A DNA stretch of 64,000 nucleotides from Collinsella aerofaciens (GCA_008680965.1 NAKE01000001.1:1116001-1180000), one strand, 5' to 3'. Counted from the first letter of the stretch, positions 53,222 to 61,226 are shown. Notes: a model not told the origin generated them from the sequence alone. Numbers and translations: made by a program.

Positions 53222-53388
53222 CCTTCCCGGGCGGGCTCGCCAAAGTAACCGCCCGGGGAAACCATACGGCGAGGGCCGCGCCCCCGGTCCCCGGGGCGCG
53301 GCCCTCTTGCTTAAACTGCTCAACTTTTCGTGCTCACGGTGCTCATTTCCCAGTGATCACTCGGACCACTTCTTAGTGAACATCAACA

Positions 53389-53662
53389 ACTCGGCCATGG
53401 CGTCGGTCTTCGCCATCCCGCCGTCGACCACGGCCGACGCCGCGGCGACCCTCTGCTCGAATGTGTACCTGGATTGTTTCCCGCCCATGGACAGCAGCGC
53501 CTCGCTTCCGAACGCCCGGTATACCCACTGCCATTCTCTCACGGTCTCGCGGGGGACGGACAGGGCCTCGGCCGCCGGCTTGCAGCCGACGCCGGCGTCG
53601 AAGAGCTCGACGGCCCGCCTCCTGGACTCCAGATCGTGCTTCACCCTGAGGTCTATACTCAT
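53389..53662 (-). pseudogene. ISa copy 1 orfA, 5' part
   Basis: The first 91 codons of ISa OrfA (SIDLRVKHDLESRRRAVELF, SVPRETVREWQWVYR, YTFEQRVAAASAVV), cut by the ISb insertion at the codons for ...AMAE. The full 165-aa version is in copy 2. Confidence 0.88.
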
Positions 53663-53708
53663 GGAAAACCTCCCATTTCCCGATGTCCAAGAAATGGGAG
53701 GCAGTTCA

Positions 53709-53730
53709 CAGGCACCTTTGTGGTGGTTTT
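53709..53730. repeat. REP-like palindrome A3, right half
   Basis: CAGGCACCTTTGTGGTGGTTTT. Joining it to 48546-48567 minus one CAG restores an intact family A palindrome. Confidence 0.85.
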
Positions 53731-53751
53731 GCTCGCGCGGATGACTCGGGT

Positions 53752-53858
53752 TACAATACGCCTGACATATCGCCCCCTTCTCCGGATGGGGGCAGCGTAA
53801 GCGCTCTTGTGGCGGCACCGTAGGACTTTGAAGGTGGCCGTCGTAAGGGCGCTTTTTG
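53752..53858 (+). promoter_or_regulatory. Structured leader with terminator (possible attenuator or small RNA)
   Basis: TACAAT at 53752-53757 is a candidate -10 box. A GCCCCC/GGGGGC hairpin (53772-53777 with 53788-53793) is followed by a long stem (53800-53819 with 53833-53853, some G-U pairs) ending in TTTTTG. The terminator lies 44 bases before the next gene, so transcription would have to read through it, as in attenuators or riboswitches. No known riboswitch class is recognised. Confidence 0.5.
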
Positions 53859-53901
53859 TTTAGGCACCCGGGCTCGGGCGCATGCTATGAAGGGAGAGCA
53901 C

Positions 53902-54621
53902 ATGAAGAGCTTTATTGCCGAGGATTCGTTTTGGGAGCTATTTCCGCAGGCGGCTGTCGGTGTTGTGGTCGTAAAGGGCATGAAGCCCGCGGCTCAGATT
54001 CCTCAAGAGGACGTGGACGCGATTGCGGCGTTGCTCGACCGCGCCAATATCGACGCGGAGCGTCATCTGACCAGCGATACTATCAGCGAGAACGCACCGG
54101 TCAAGGCATGGCGCGAGGCTTATCGGCTGTTCAAGACCAAAAAGGGCGCGCGTTGCTCAATTGAGAACCTGCTCAAGCGCGTGCTCAAGGGCAAACCGGT
54201 GGGCCACATTACGCCCGCGGTGGATATCTATAACACGGTGTCGCTGTCCTATGCACTGCCCGTGGGAGGCGAGGATCTGCATGCGATTGAGGGGGATCTT
54301 TGCTTGAAGGTGACTGACGGCGGCGATGCGTTCCTGCCACTTGGCGAGGAAACGGATGACCCGACGCTGCCCGGCGAGCTCGCCTACATCGATGATGCGG
54401 GCGCCGTATGCCGCTGCTGGAACTGGCGCGATGGCGTTCGCACGGCGCTGTCCGACGATTCGGCCGATGCATTCCTGGCGATTGAGTGCGTGGAGCCCGA
54501 GCGGATGGGGGATTGCCAGGCTGCCGTTGATCGTCTCGCCGAGTTGCTCGAGCGCTATCTGGGAGCGACGGTTGTCGTTAAGACGCTTGTGACCCGCGAC
54601 AATCCCTGCGTGGGGCTGTAG
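53902..54621 (+). CDS. B3/B4 domain protein
   Basis: A 239-aa stand-alone B3/B4 domain, the fold found in the editing region of phenylalanyl-tRNA synthetase beta. Visible features: VKAWREAYRLFKTKKGARCSIENLLKR, then HITPAVDIYNTVSLSYALPVGGEDLHAI near residue 105, and the late DAFLAIECVEP. Stand-alone members may hydrolyse mischarged tRNA. ATG 53902 has GGGAGAG upstream and is preferred over 53887. Confidence 0.88.
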   Translation: MKSFIAEDSFWELFPQAAVGVVVVKGMKPAAQIPQEDVDAIAALLDRANIDAERHLTSDTISENAPVKAWREAYRLFKTKKGARCSIENLLKRVLKGKPVGHITPAVDIYNTVSLSYALPVGGEDLHAIEGDLCLKVTDGGDAFLPLGEETDDPTLPGELAYIDDAGAVCRCWNWRDGVRTALSDDSADAFLAIECVEPERMGDCQAAVDRLAELLERYLGATVVVKTLVTRDNPCVGL

Positions 54622-54649
54622 CGACGCCAGCGGATCATGTTCGCCGGGC

Positions 54650-54689
54650 AAAACCACCACAAGGGTGCCTGTCCTTTGTGGTGGTTTTT
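54650..54689. repeat. REP-like palindrome, copy A4 (uninterrupted)
   Basis: AAAACCACCACAAGG ... CCTTTGTGGTGGTTTTT around GTGCCTGT. Its complement reads GGACAGGCACC at the centre, exactly the site split by ISa in copies A3 and A5. It therefore shows the empty target. Confidence 0.85.
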
Positions 54690-54792
54690 ATGTTGATGGG
54701 TTAACAAATGGGATATTTGGGTATGGGTGTTGCCTCGTGCGGCTAAGATGTTTACCCGTTAGCATCATGTAAGCGAAAGGCGGTCGTCTCCC

Positions 54793-55242
54793 ATGCAGCA
54801 GAACGACGAGACACGTTTCGAGGACTTTGTCGGACTGATCAGCGGGCTCTACAAGGAGATCCAGCGCATTAAGACATCCGAGGGCGCAAGGCTGGGCCTC
54901 AAGGGCTCCGACGTTATGTGCCTGTACTATCTTGAGCGCAGTAAGGACGGCCTGACTGGCGCTGATCTGGCTCGCATGGCAGGCGTGACCCGTGCCGCCG
55001 TCTCGCGCACGCTCGCGCATCTGGAGGAGGGCGGCTACGTCGAGGTCGACGACTCGGGTGATGCGGCCGTTAAGTATCGTGCCCCGGTGCGCCTGACCGC
55101 TCTGGGCGGCGAGAGCATGAGCGAGGCGGACCACATCATTCGCGAGGTGCTCGACACCACTGGTAAGGCTATGGGTGTGGAGCAGCGCGAGCAGATGTAT
55201 GCGTCGCTGCGTACGATTCTCAACACCCTGCGTGAGATCTAA
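54793..55242 (+). CDS. MarR-family transcriptional regulator
   Basis: A 149-aa winged-helix protein. Core helices LKGSDVMCLYYLERSKDGLTGADLARMAGVTRAAVSRTLAHLEEGGYVEV (about residues 36-85) match MarR, with the wing DSGDAAVKYRAPVRLT and C-terminal dimer helices. It lies about 120 bases upstream of degV and may control it; the REP A4 lies in its promoter region. Confidence 0.9.
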   Translation: MQQNDETRFEDFVGLISGLYKEIQRIKTSEGARLGLKGSDVMCLYYLERSKDGLTGADLARMAGVTRAAVSRTLAHLEEGGYVEVDDSGDAAVKYRAPVRLTALGGESMSEADHIIREVLDTTGKAMGVEQREQMYASLRTILNTLREI

Positions 55243-55361
55243 GGCCGCCAAGGCATTTGCTTCCCATTAAAAACTGCATAGTCCCGTTTGAGCGCGTATG
55301 CCGTGCCGGGGCATTGCTGTCAAAATCCCCCGCGCGGGACCTGCGCAAGAAAGGATTCGTT

Positions 55362-56216
55362 ATGTCCGTCCGCATTATTACCGATTCCGCAAGCGATATG
55401 TCGCCGGCGGAGCACCCCGCTCTGCGTGTTCTGCCGCTGTCCGTCACCTTTGGCACCGATGTGTACATGGATGGCATCGACATCGATCACCAGCGCTTTT
55501 ACGAGATGCTCGTGGAGCGCGATGAGCTGCCCAAGACCGGCCAGGTCAACCCGTACGCGTTTTCGCAGGCGATTGCCAAGGTTCGTGAAGCCGGCGATGA
55601 GGCTGTGATTATTACCGTGGGCGCTAAGCTATCAGGCACCAATCAGAGTGCCCGTACCGCACTTGCCGAGGCGCCAGGTGGCGACGTGTTCGTGGTAGAC
55701 AGCAACAACGTCACCCTGGGCGAGCGCGTCCTGGTCGAGTATGCGCTGCGCTTGGTGGACGAGGGCCGCAGTGCATCTCAGATCGCGGCGGCTGTCGAGG
55801 CCGTGCGCGACCGTGTGGTGGTTATCGGCCTGCTCGAGACGCTGGAGTACCTGGTGCGCGGCGGTCGTCTGTCTGCTGCGGCCGGCGCCGTGGGCACGCT
55901 GCTCAACGTAAAGCCTGTGGTGGCTGTCGAGGACGGTCTGATCGTGCAGTTGGGCAAGGCGCGCGGTTCCAAGAACGGCCGCAACCTGCTTAACCAAAAG
56001 GTCGAAAAGGCGGGCGGCATCGACTTTTCCATGCCGCTGGCGCTCGGCTATACGGGCCTTTCGGATGCGGTGCTCAAGAAGTATATCGAGGACAGCGCGG
56101 CACTGTGGGCTGGCCACACCGAGGGCGAACTGCCCGTTCACACCATCGGCGCCACCATCGGCACCCATGTAGGCCCCGGCGCCGTAGCCGTAGCCTTCTT
56201 CCAGCCCGTTAACTAG
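55362..56216 (+). CDS. DegV family fatty-acid-binding protein
   Basis: A 284-aa DegV paralogue of the gene at 3220-4080. It starts SVRIITDSASDMSP, has the fatty-acid-site segment KTGQVNPYAF near residue 62, SGTNQSAR near residue 90, the GRLSAAAGAVGTLLNVKPV stretch near residue 170 and a GATIGTHVGPGAV C-terminus. ATG 55362 follows AAAGGA. The stop is 32 bases before ISa copy 2. Confidence 0.92.
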   Translation: MSVRIITDSASDMSPAEHPALRVLPLSVTFGTDVYMDGIDIDHQRFYEMLVERDELPKTGQVNPYAFSQAIAKVREAGDEAVIITVGAKLSGTNQSARTALAEAPGGDVFVVDSNNVTLGERVLVEYALRLVDEGRSASQIAAAVEAVRDRVVVIGLLETLEYLVRGGRLSAAAGAVGTLLNVKPVVAVEDGLIVQLGKARGSKNGRNLLNQKVEKAGGIDFSMPLALGYTGLSDAVLKKYIEDSAALWAGHTEGELPVHTIGATIGTHVGPGAVAVAFFQPVN

Positions 56217-56226
56217 CCCACCTGCC

Positions 56227-56248
56227 AAAACCACCACAAAGGGGACAG
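56227..56248. repeat. REP-like palindrome A5, left half
   Basis: AAAACCACCACAAAGGGGACAG, split by ISa copy 2. Right half is at 57703-57723. Confidence 0.85.
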
Positions 56249-56286
56249 TGAACTGCGCCCCGAAACTTGGACTGAATAAATAGCGA

Positions 56287-57198
56287 CTACGCCGCAAGGG
56301 CCCGGTTCCGGAACTCCTCCGGCGTCAGGCCCTTCAATCTTACCTGCCTGCGCCGCGTGTTCCAATGGGCTATGTACTCCTCCAGGTCGCGCTTGAAGTC
56401 CTCGAAGCTGCCCCACTCCCTGCCGCGGTAGAACTCGTCCTTCACGTGGCCGAAGAGCTGCTCGGTGGCGGCGTTGTCGATGCAGTTCCCCTTGCGCGAC
56501 ATGCTCTGGGTGATGCCCGCCCCCTCCAGCCTGGAGGCGTAGGACTCGTGCTGGTACTGCCAGCCCATGTCCGAGTGCATGGTCGGTGCCGCCCCGTCGG
56601 GCAGGGCCTCGAGGAGCCGGTCGAGCATCCTGTGCTGCTGGGCGAGGTCCGGCGAGGTCGATATGTCGCTCGCCACGATCTCCTTCGTGCAGAAGTCGAG
56701 CACCGGGGCCCAGTAGGCCTTGGCGCCGGCCACCTTGAACTCGGTGACGTCGGTGCCGAGCTTCTGCCACGGCCCCTCGGCGCCGAAGTCCCTCGCGATG
56801 ACGTTCTCGAACGTGCTCCCCACGAGCCCCCTGTAGGAGCTGTACCGGCGGCGGGAGCCCCGGCGGCGTATCCCGCACCGGATGCCCATCTCGCGCATCA
56901 TCTTGAGCACGGTCTTGTCGGCCACGACCGCGCCCAGCTCGGCGCGCAGGCACATGGCTATCTGCCGGTGCCCGCAGCCGTTGGCGGTGCGCGAGAATAT
57001 CTCGGCCGCGGCGTCGCGCAGCTCGGGCCTGGTCGGCCTCCGCGGGTGCGCCAGCGCGTAGTAGTAGGTCGACCTCCTGAGCCCCGAGCACTCCAGTAGG
57101 TGGCGCAGGGAGTGCCCCTCCGCGCGCAGCGCCCTCACCGCCTCGGCCGCCGCCCTGGTCAGAGCCCGTCCCGCTCGACCAGGGCGCGCAATTTTTTT
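56287..57198 (-). CDS. ISa copy 2 transposase OrfB
   Basis: Same as the OrfB of copy 1: about 303 aa with TDVTEFKV, MHSDMGWQYQH and NAATEQLFGHVKDEF as the DDE triad. Entered by -1 frameshifting at A AAA AAA (T7 at 57192-57198 on plus), where OrfA reads CTA-AAA-AAA and OrfB reads AAA-AAA-ATT. With intact OrfA it can make the full OrfAB transposase. Confidence 0.9.
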   Translation of the reverse strand, partial: KKIARPGRAGRALTRAAAEAVRALRAEGHSLRHLLECSGLRRSTYYYALAHPRRPTRPELRDAAAEIFSRTANGCGHRQIAMCLRAELGAVVADKTVLKMMREMGIRCGIRRRGSRRRYSSYRGLVGSTFENVIARDFGAEGPWQKLGTDVTEFKVAGAKAYWAPVLDFCTKEIVASDISTSPDLAQQHRMLDRLLEALPDGAAPTMHSDMGWQYQHESYASRLEGAGITQSMSRKGNCIDNAATEQLFGHVKDEFYRGREWGSFEDFKRDLEEYIAHWNTRRRQVRLKGLTPEEFRNRALAA

Positions 57199-57656
57199 AG
57201 GTAGGCGACCTCGGCCTCGAGCCTGCGGCAGCGCTCCTCGAGTTCCTGCTCGCGGGTGCGGGCCCGGGGTTTCGACCTCGACCCCCTCGGCCTGCCCTTC
57301 GGGCCGGGCCGCAGCGCCTCGGCGCCGCCCTCGCGGTAGAGCCTGCACCAGCGCTCCAGCGGGGACTTCGACCTGATCCCGAACTCGGCCATGGCGTCGG
57401 TCTTCGCCATCCCGCCGTCGACCACGGCCGACGCCGCGGCGACCCTCTGCTCGAATGTGTACCTGGATTGTTTCCCGCCCATGGACAGCAGCGCCTCGCT
57501 TCCGAACGCCCGGTATACCCACTGCCATTCTCTCACGGTCTCGCGGGGGACGGACAGGGCCTCGGCCGCCGGCTTGCAGCCGACGCCGGCGTCGAAGAGC
57601 TCGACGGCCCGCCTCCTGGACTCCAGATCGTGCTTCACCCTGAGGTCTATACTCAT
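57159..57656 (-). CDS. ISa copy 2 OrfA
   Basis: A 165-aa IS150-type OrfA with two HTH units (ESRRRAVELFDAGVGCKPAAEALSVPRETVREW and YTFEQRVAAASAVVDGGMAKTDAMAEFGIRSKSPLERW, described as residues about 10-45 and 62-105) and a C-terminal coiled coil (TREQELEERCRRLEAEVAYLKKL). ATG 57656 has GGGAGG upstream. It extends past the frameshift site by 11 codons. Confidence 0.9.
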   Translation of the reverse strand: MSIDLRVKHDLESRRRAVELFDAGVGCKPAAEALSVPRETVREWQWVYRAFGSEALLSMGGKQSRYTFEQRVAAASAVVDGGMAKTDAMAEFGIRSKSPLERWCRLYREGGAEALRPGPKGRPRGSRSKPRARTREQELEERCRRLEAEVAYLKKLRALVERDGL

Positions 57657-57702
57657 GGAAAACCTCCCATTTCCCGATGTCCAAGAAATGGGAGGCAGTT
57701 CA

Positions 57703-57723
57703 CAGGCACCTTTGTGGTGGTTT
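57703..57723. repeat. REP-like palindrome A5, right half
   Basis: CAGGCACCTTTGTGGTGGTTT. With 56227-56248 minus one CAG it forms an intact palindrome. Confidence 0.85.
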
Positions 57724-57752
57724 ATGCTATTCCGGGTGGAAGGGAGCGAGCA

Positions 57753-58073
57753 ATGGCGTCTGAGGGCTTTTTTGAGCGGGTGTACGAGGTGGTCGAGCAG
57801 ATTCCCGAGGGGATGGTCGCCACGTATGGTCAGGTGGCGCTGCTTGCTGGACGTCCACGAAGTGCGCGGTACGTGGGGTATGCCCTGCATGGCAATCCGC
57901 GCCCCGGCGAGATTCCCTGTCACCGCGTGGTGTTTGCCGATGGCCGCATATGCGATGGTTTTGCTTTTGGCGGTCCCGATGCTCAACGTGAGCTTTTGCT
58001 AGGGGAGGGTGTGGCGTTTAAGGACGACATGCACGTCGACTTGGCCGCCTGTCGCTGGCCTGCAGGGCTCTAG
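57753..58073 (+). CDS. MGMT-like DNA-binding protein (Ogt/ATL family)
   Basis: A 106-aa protein equal to the C-terminal DNA-binding domain of O6-alkylguanine methyltransferases. It has IPEGMVATYGQVALLAG (helix-turn-helix with Arg-finger region) and PCHRVV, the active-site motif with the alkyl-acceptor Cys. It lacks the N-terminal domain of Ada/Ogt, like many short forms and ATL proteins, so it may be a repair enzyme or a lesion recogniser. ATG 57753 follows AAGGGAG. Confidence 0.9.
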   Translation: MASEGFFERVYEVVEQIPEGMVATYGQVALLAGRPRSARYVGYALHGNPRPGEIPCHRVVFADGRICDGFAFGGPDAQRELLLGEGVAFKDDMHVDLAACRWPAGL

Positions 58074-58090
58074 CGGCTCTGCCGTGGCTT

Positions 58091-58130
58091 AAACCACCAC
58101 AAAGGTGCCTATCCCCTTTGTGGTGGTTTT
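58091..58130. repeat. REP-like palindrome, copy A6 (uninterrupted)
   Basis: AAACCACCACAAAGG ... CCTTTGTGGTGGTTTT around TGCCTATCC. A second empty target; the central trinucleotide is TAG on the complement (GATAGGC) instead of CAG. The rest of 58131-58404 shows no gene. Confidence 0.85.
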
Positions 58131-58312
58131 GGCAGGTTTACCGAGGTTAACTTATGGAGAAGGTATGGCGGCGCGGTTTGTCGCAGCAAAGTAAACCACG
58201 GTGAACTATATTGTTTTCAGCAACGGAGCAGGCAATAGGCGATGAAAAAGCCTGCCCTGTTGAGTTTGATTCGCATTCCTCCCCTCTGTGCGATTCAACG
58301 GTGTACTTCGGG

Positions 58313-58352
58313 AACAGGCCCGCTGGCAACTATCTGCCAGCGGGCCTGTTCC
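58313..58352. terminator. 17-bp hairpin downstream of trpS
   Basis: Perfect arms 58313-58329 and 58336-58352 with a 6-base loop. It lies about 50 bases beyond the trpS stop on the minus strand and on plus is followed by CTGTTTC. Probably a terminator, though the T-tails are poor. Confidence 0.6.
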
Positions 58353-58404
58353 TGTTTCGGTGAGGATTCAGCCTCACCGTCTATGTTGTGCGAAGGCGCT
58401 TTGC

Positions 58405-59454
58405 CTAGTACACCATGCCCATGGCGTCCTGAACCTCGGCCAGGGTCTGCTCGGCGATCTCGTTGGCGCGACGGTTGCCCTCGTGCAGCACGTCCTTCAC
58501 GTAGTCCAGATCGTTCTCGTAGCGCTGACGACGCTCACGGATCGGGGCGAAGTACTCGTTGACGGCCTCGGTCACGTACTTCTTGAGCTGGCCGGAGCCG
58601 CCCATGCCGATCTCCTCGGCAATCTCGACCTCGGAGCGGCCGGTGCAGATGGCGGCCGTCGAAAGCAGGCCGGACACACCGGGGCGGTTCTCGGGATCGA
58701 ACGTGATCATGCGCTCGGAGTCGGTCTGGCTTTTCTTGATGCGCTTGGCCGTCTCCTCGGCGGTCATCGAAATATTGATGGCGTTGCCGTAGCTCTTGCT
58801 CATCTTGCGACCGTCCAGGCCGGGCAGCAGCGGGGTCTCGGACAGCAGCGCGTCGACCTCGGGGAACACCTTGCCGTAGCGGTTGTTAAAGCGGCGGGCG
58901 ATGGTGCGGGTAAGCTCGATGTGCGGCAGCTGGTCGCGACCGACGGGCACCACATTGCCCTTGCAGAACAGGATGTCGCAGGCCTGGTGCACCGGGTAGG
59001 TGAGCAGAAGGCCGGTGAGCTCGTGGCCCGAGGCCTCCATCTCGGCCTTGACCGTGGGGTTGCGCGCCAGCTCGGCCTCGGAGACCAGCGACAGGAACGG
59101 CAGCATGAGCTGGTTGGCGGCGGGCACGGCGGAGTGCGCGTAGATCATGGTCTTGTCGGGGTCGATGCCGCAGGCAAGGTAGTCCATGACCATGTTGTAC
59201 ACGTTGTCCTGGATGTGCTCGGTCGTGTCGCGGTCAGTGATGACCTGGTAGTCGGCGATGAGCACGTTGGTCTTGGCGCCCATGTTCTGCAGCTCAACAC
59301 GGCCCTTAAGGGTGCCGAAGTAGTGACCCAGATGCAGACGGCCGGTGGGGCGGTCGCCGGTGAGCATGGTGAACTTGTCGGGCGTCTTGGCCAGGCCCTC
59401 GCGAATGGCGTTGCTCTTTTGCAGCGCGACTTCGTAGCTGTTCTCGTTTGGCAT
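58405..59454 (-). CDS. trpS: Tryptophanyl-tRNA synthetase
   Basis: A 349-aa class I synthetase charging tRNA-Trp. ATP motifs are GRLHLGHYFGT (HIGH-like, near residue 40) and GRKMSKSYGNAI (KMSKS, near residue 215). GRDQLPHIELTR is the Trp-pocket/dimer segment. Slightly longer than the usual 330 aa. ATG 59454 follows TTAGGAGC. No T-box leader fits in the short upstream gap. Confidence 0.96.
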   Translation of the reverse strand: MPNENSYEVALQKSNAIREGLAKTPDKFTMLTGDRPTGRLHLGHYFGTLKGRVELQNMGAKTNVLIADYQVITDRDTTEHIQDNVYNMVMDYLACGIDPDKTMIYAHSAVPAANQLMLPFLSLVSEAELARNPTVKAEMEASGHELTGLLLTYPVHQACDILFCKGNVVPVGRDQLPHIELTRTIARRFNNRYGKVFPEVDALLSETPLLPGLDGRKMSKSYGNAINISMTAEETAKRIKKSQTDSERMITFDPENRPGVSGLLSTAAICTGRSEVEIAEEIGMGGSGQLKKYVTEAVNEYFAPIRERRQRYENDLDYVKDVLHEGNRRANEIAEQTLAEVQDAMGMVY

Positions 59455-59610
59455 AATTGCTCCTAACGTATGTTCATGGGTCAAGATGATAACGCGTTTA
59501 TTGGAGGGGCGGGGCGTAAGTAGGCGAGGGGCGGGGGAGAGGTGGCTTGCACGATGGGCACGGGGCTGCGCATGGTCAGCGGCGCCCGGGCACATCCTCG
59601 GCAGCTTACC

Positions 59611-60810
59611 CTAGAGCTTGTGGTGGCGCTCTTCCTTACATTCCTCGGCTGCCTGCTCCTCCTGCTTAAAGGCGGGGTCGTCGGGGGTTACCAGCTCGTC
59701 CTCGTGCGTGCGCTTGTTGTAATGGTGGCGCAGCACGGGCTCAAACAGGTGCAGGTGCTTGGCGAAGGCCGCCGAGCCAATGGCGAGCACGGTAAAGATG
59801 AGCACGCGCGTGGGCACTTCGACCTGATTGATGGCGGCGGCGCCGGCCGAAAGCATAATGCACCACGCATAGATGAGCAGTACGGCCTGCTTTTGGTTGT
59901 AGCCCTCTTGAATGAGGCGGTGGTGGATGTGGCCCTTGTCGGCCTGCCCAATGCTAATGTGGGCGCGCTTGCGGCGCACAATGGCGCTAAACGTATCGAT
60001 GATAGGCACGCCCGCCACGATGAGCGGGATGATGAGCGAGGTGAGCGCGGCGGTGCGGCTCACGTTGAGCAGCGAGATGGAACCCAGCGCAAAGCCCAGC
60101 AGCAGCGAACCCGAGTCGCCCAAGAAGATACTCGCGGGGTTGAAGTTGTAGCGCAAAAAGGCCAAGCAGGCACCAAACAACGCGATGGAGAGCGCGGCGG
60201 CATCGATGCGGCCCGAGAGAACGGCCATCGAGAACATCGTGAACGATGCGATGCCACAGATGCCCGTCGCCAGGCCGTCAAGGCCGTCAATGAGGTTGAT
60301 GATGTTGGTGAACGCCACCAGGTAGACCACGGTGATGGGATAGGCGAGCCAGCCGAGCATAATCTCGCCGGGGGCAAGCGGGTTGACGATGACGCCGATT
60401 TTTAGGCCGCCCACGCAGGCGATGAGCGCGGCGAGGACCTGGCCGGCCAGCTTTTGCTTGGGCTTGAGCTGGAAGATGTCGTCGATCGCGCCGGTCGCAA
60501 AGATGACGGTAAAAGAAAGCGCAAGTATGGGGTAGCTGATGTGCAGACGGGGGTGGGGCACCAAAACGGGTGGCCAGCCCAGGTACCAGGTGCCTAGGAT
60601 TTGCACAATGCAGGCGACGACGAGGCCCAAAAAGACCGCCGTGCCGCCCATGCGCGGGATGGGCTTAGTGTTGATGCGGCGCTTGGAAGGATAGTCGACG
60701 GCGTCGAGCTTGATTGCCAGGCGCTTGACCAGGGGCACCGCAAGGAAGGTCGCGATAAAAGCCGCGGCCGCCACGCAAAGGTACGGTATGAAGCTCGTGG
60801 AGGAAGCCAT
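59611..60810 (-). CDS. Undecaprenyl-phosphate GlcNAc-1-phosphate transferase-like (TagO/WecA)
   Basis: A 399-aa membrane enzyme of the MraY/WecA superfamily that starts cell-surface glycan synthesis on undecaprenyl phosphate. It has about 10-11 membrane segments, RRINTKPIPRMGGTAVF near residue 45, GAIDDIFQLKPKQK (DD metal motif near residue 108), NIINLIDGLDGLA near residue 168, FLGDSGSLLLGF near residue 228, and RRKRAHISIGQADKGHIHHRL (HIHHRL, TagO/WecA type). Start 60810 is my choice; GTG 60858 is an alternative. Confidence 0.9.
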   Translation of the reverse strand: MASSTSFIPYLCVAAAAFIATFLAVPLVKRLAIKLDAVDYPSKRRINTKPIPRMGGTAVFLGLVVACIVQILGTWYLGWPPVLVPHPRLHISYPILALSFTVIFATGAIDDIFQLKPKQKLAGQVLAALIACVGGLKIGVIVNPLAPGEIMLGWLAYPITVVYLVAFTNIINLIDGLDGLATGICGIASFTMFSMAVLSGRIDAAALSIALFGACLAFLRYNFNPASIFLGDSGSLLLGFALGSISLLNVSRTAALTSLIIPLIVAGVPIIDTFSAIVRRKRAHISIGQADKGHIHHRLIQEGYNQKQAVLLIYAWCIMLSAGAAAINQVEVPTRVLIFTVLAIGSAAFAKHLHLFEPVLRHHYNKRTHEDELVTPDDPAFKQEEQAAEECKEERHHKL

Positions 60811-61015
60811 GAATCGATAAACCGCCAAGCGTCGAAGGAAAAGGTCAAAGGATGCCACGCCACAAAGGGTATAGCTGACCCATGATACTCGACTAAGGAG
60901 GGTGTGAGGAATTGCACGGGGCGATAATCACGTGCTTACCAGATATTCGAGTGATGGTGGGGTTCTGCCTGGTGCCTTTTGGGGATCTGGGCGAGATTTG
61001 CAATGGCGAGTTTCG

Positions 61016-61188
61016 GCAAAAGAAAACCACCCCCCACGTTACGAAAATGAACCCACCTAAAACAGGTGGGTGCCCTCATCGACTGTTCCAGCGTCCTTAA
61101 CAACGAAGGATACCTGTACTAGGTACGACTGTGTGGGCTCCCTAAATAAACGCGACGGTTCACCCAGTTGCTCCGCGGGGGGCGGAAT
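61016..61188 (-). ncRNA. Structured RNA, probably 6S RNA (ssrS)
   Basis: On the minus strand TATGAT (61195-61200 on plus as ATCATA) would start a transcript near 61188. Its 5' end (61174-61185) pairs over 12 bp with its 3' end (61027-61038), followed by TTTTCTTTT. Inside, an ACCCACCT/AGGTGGGT hairpin and further paired blocks suggest a long irregular rod. Length about 170 bases, closing stem and own terminator fit 6S RNA; class membership is inferred from shape, not sequence match. Confidence 0.5.
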
Positions 61189-61226
61189 ACCTACATCATA
61201 AAGCGGCACTTTGTGGATTCCAGTCT

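Larger units (their letters stand above)
49707..53388 (-). mobile_element. ISb (IS21 family), inserted in ISa copy 1 and itself interrupted
   Basis: Ends read TGT...ACA, with 5-bp duplication ACTCG (49702-49706 and 53389-53393). GAGCATCGGAA repeats at 49737 and 49760 and related repeats at the other end are the multiple transposase sites typical of IS21. It encodes istA-like and istB-like genes. Without the inner ISc (1,217 bp + 4) it is 2,461 bp, a normal IS21 size. Confidence 0.9.
48568..53708 (-). mobile_element. ISa copy 1 (IS3 family, IS150-like), interrupted
   Basis: Ends are TGAACTGC and GCAGTTCA, flanked by a 3-bp duplication CAG (48565-48567 and 53709-53711). Sequence is the same as ISa copy 2 (56249-57702) wherever both are present. 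A 3,682-bp IS21-family element plus its 5-bp duplication sits inside orfA. Removing it restores the 1,454-bp length of copy 2 exactly. ISa, ISb and ISc are labels used only here. Confidence 0.92.
56249..57702 (-). mobile_element. ISa copy 2 (IS3 family, IS150-like), intact
   Basis: 1,454 bp with ends TGAACTGC/GCAGTTCA and longer imperfect inverted repeats (about 24 bp to TTGGAC). Flanked by the 3-bp duplication CAG (56246-56248 and 57703-57705). Orientation and exact insertion point in the palindrome are the same as in copy 1. All ORFs and the frameshift site are intact. Confidence 0.95.

Noticed and set aside
54157..54660. 167-codon minus-strand frame opposite the B3/B4 gene
   Set aside because: Antisense shadow; the sense strand has clear domain motifs and a ribosome-binding site.
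48606..57656. Copies of ISa as a composite transposon carrying the B3/B4, MarR and DegV genes
   Set aside because: Each copy has its own CAG duplication and each sits in its own complete palindrome, so they inserted independently; the genes between look like resident housekeeping genes.
58242..59466. Plus-strand open frames opposite trpS
   Set aside because: Shadows of trpS codons; no motifs and no ribosome-binding sites.
59455..59610. T-box leader for trpS
   Set aside because: The gap is too short and I see no T-box consensus or specifier stem.
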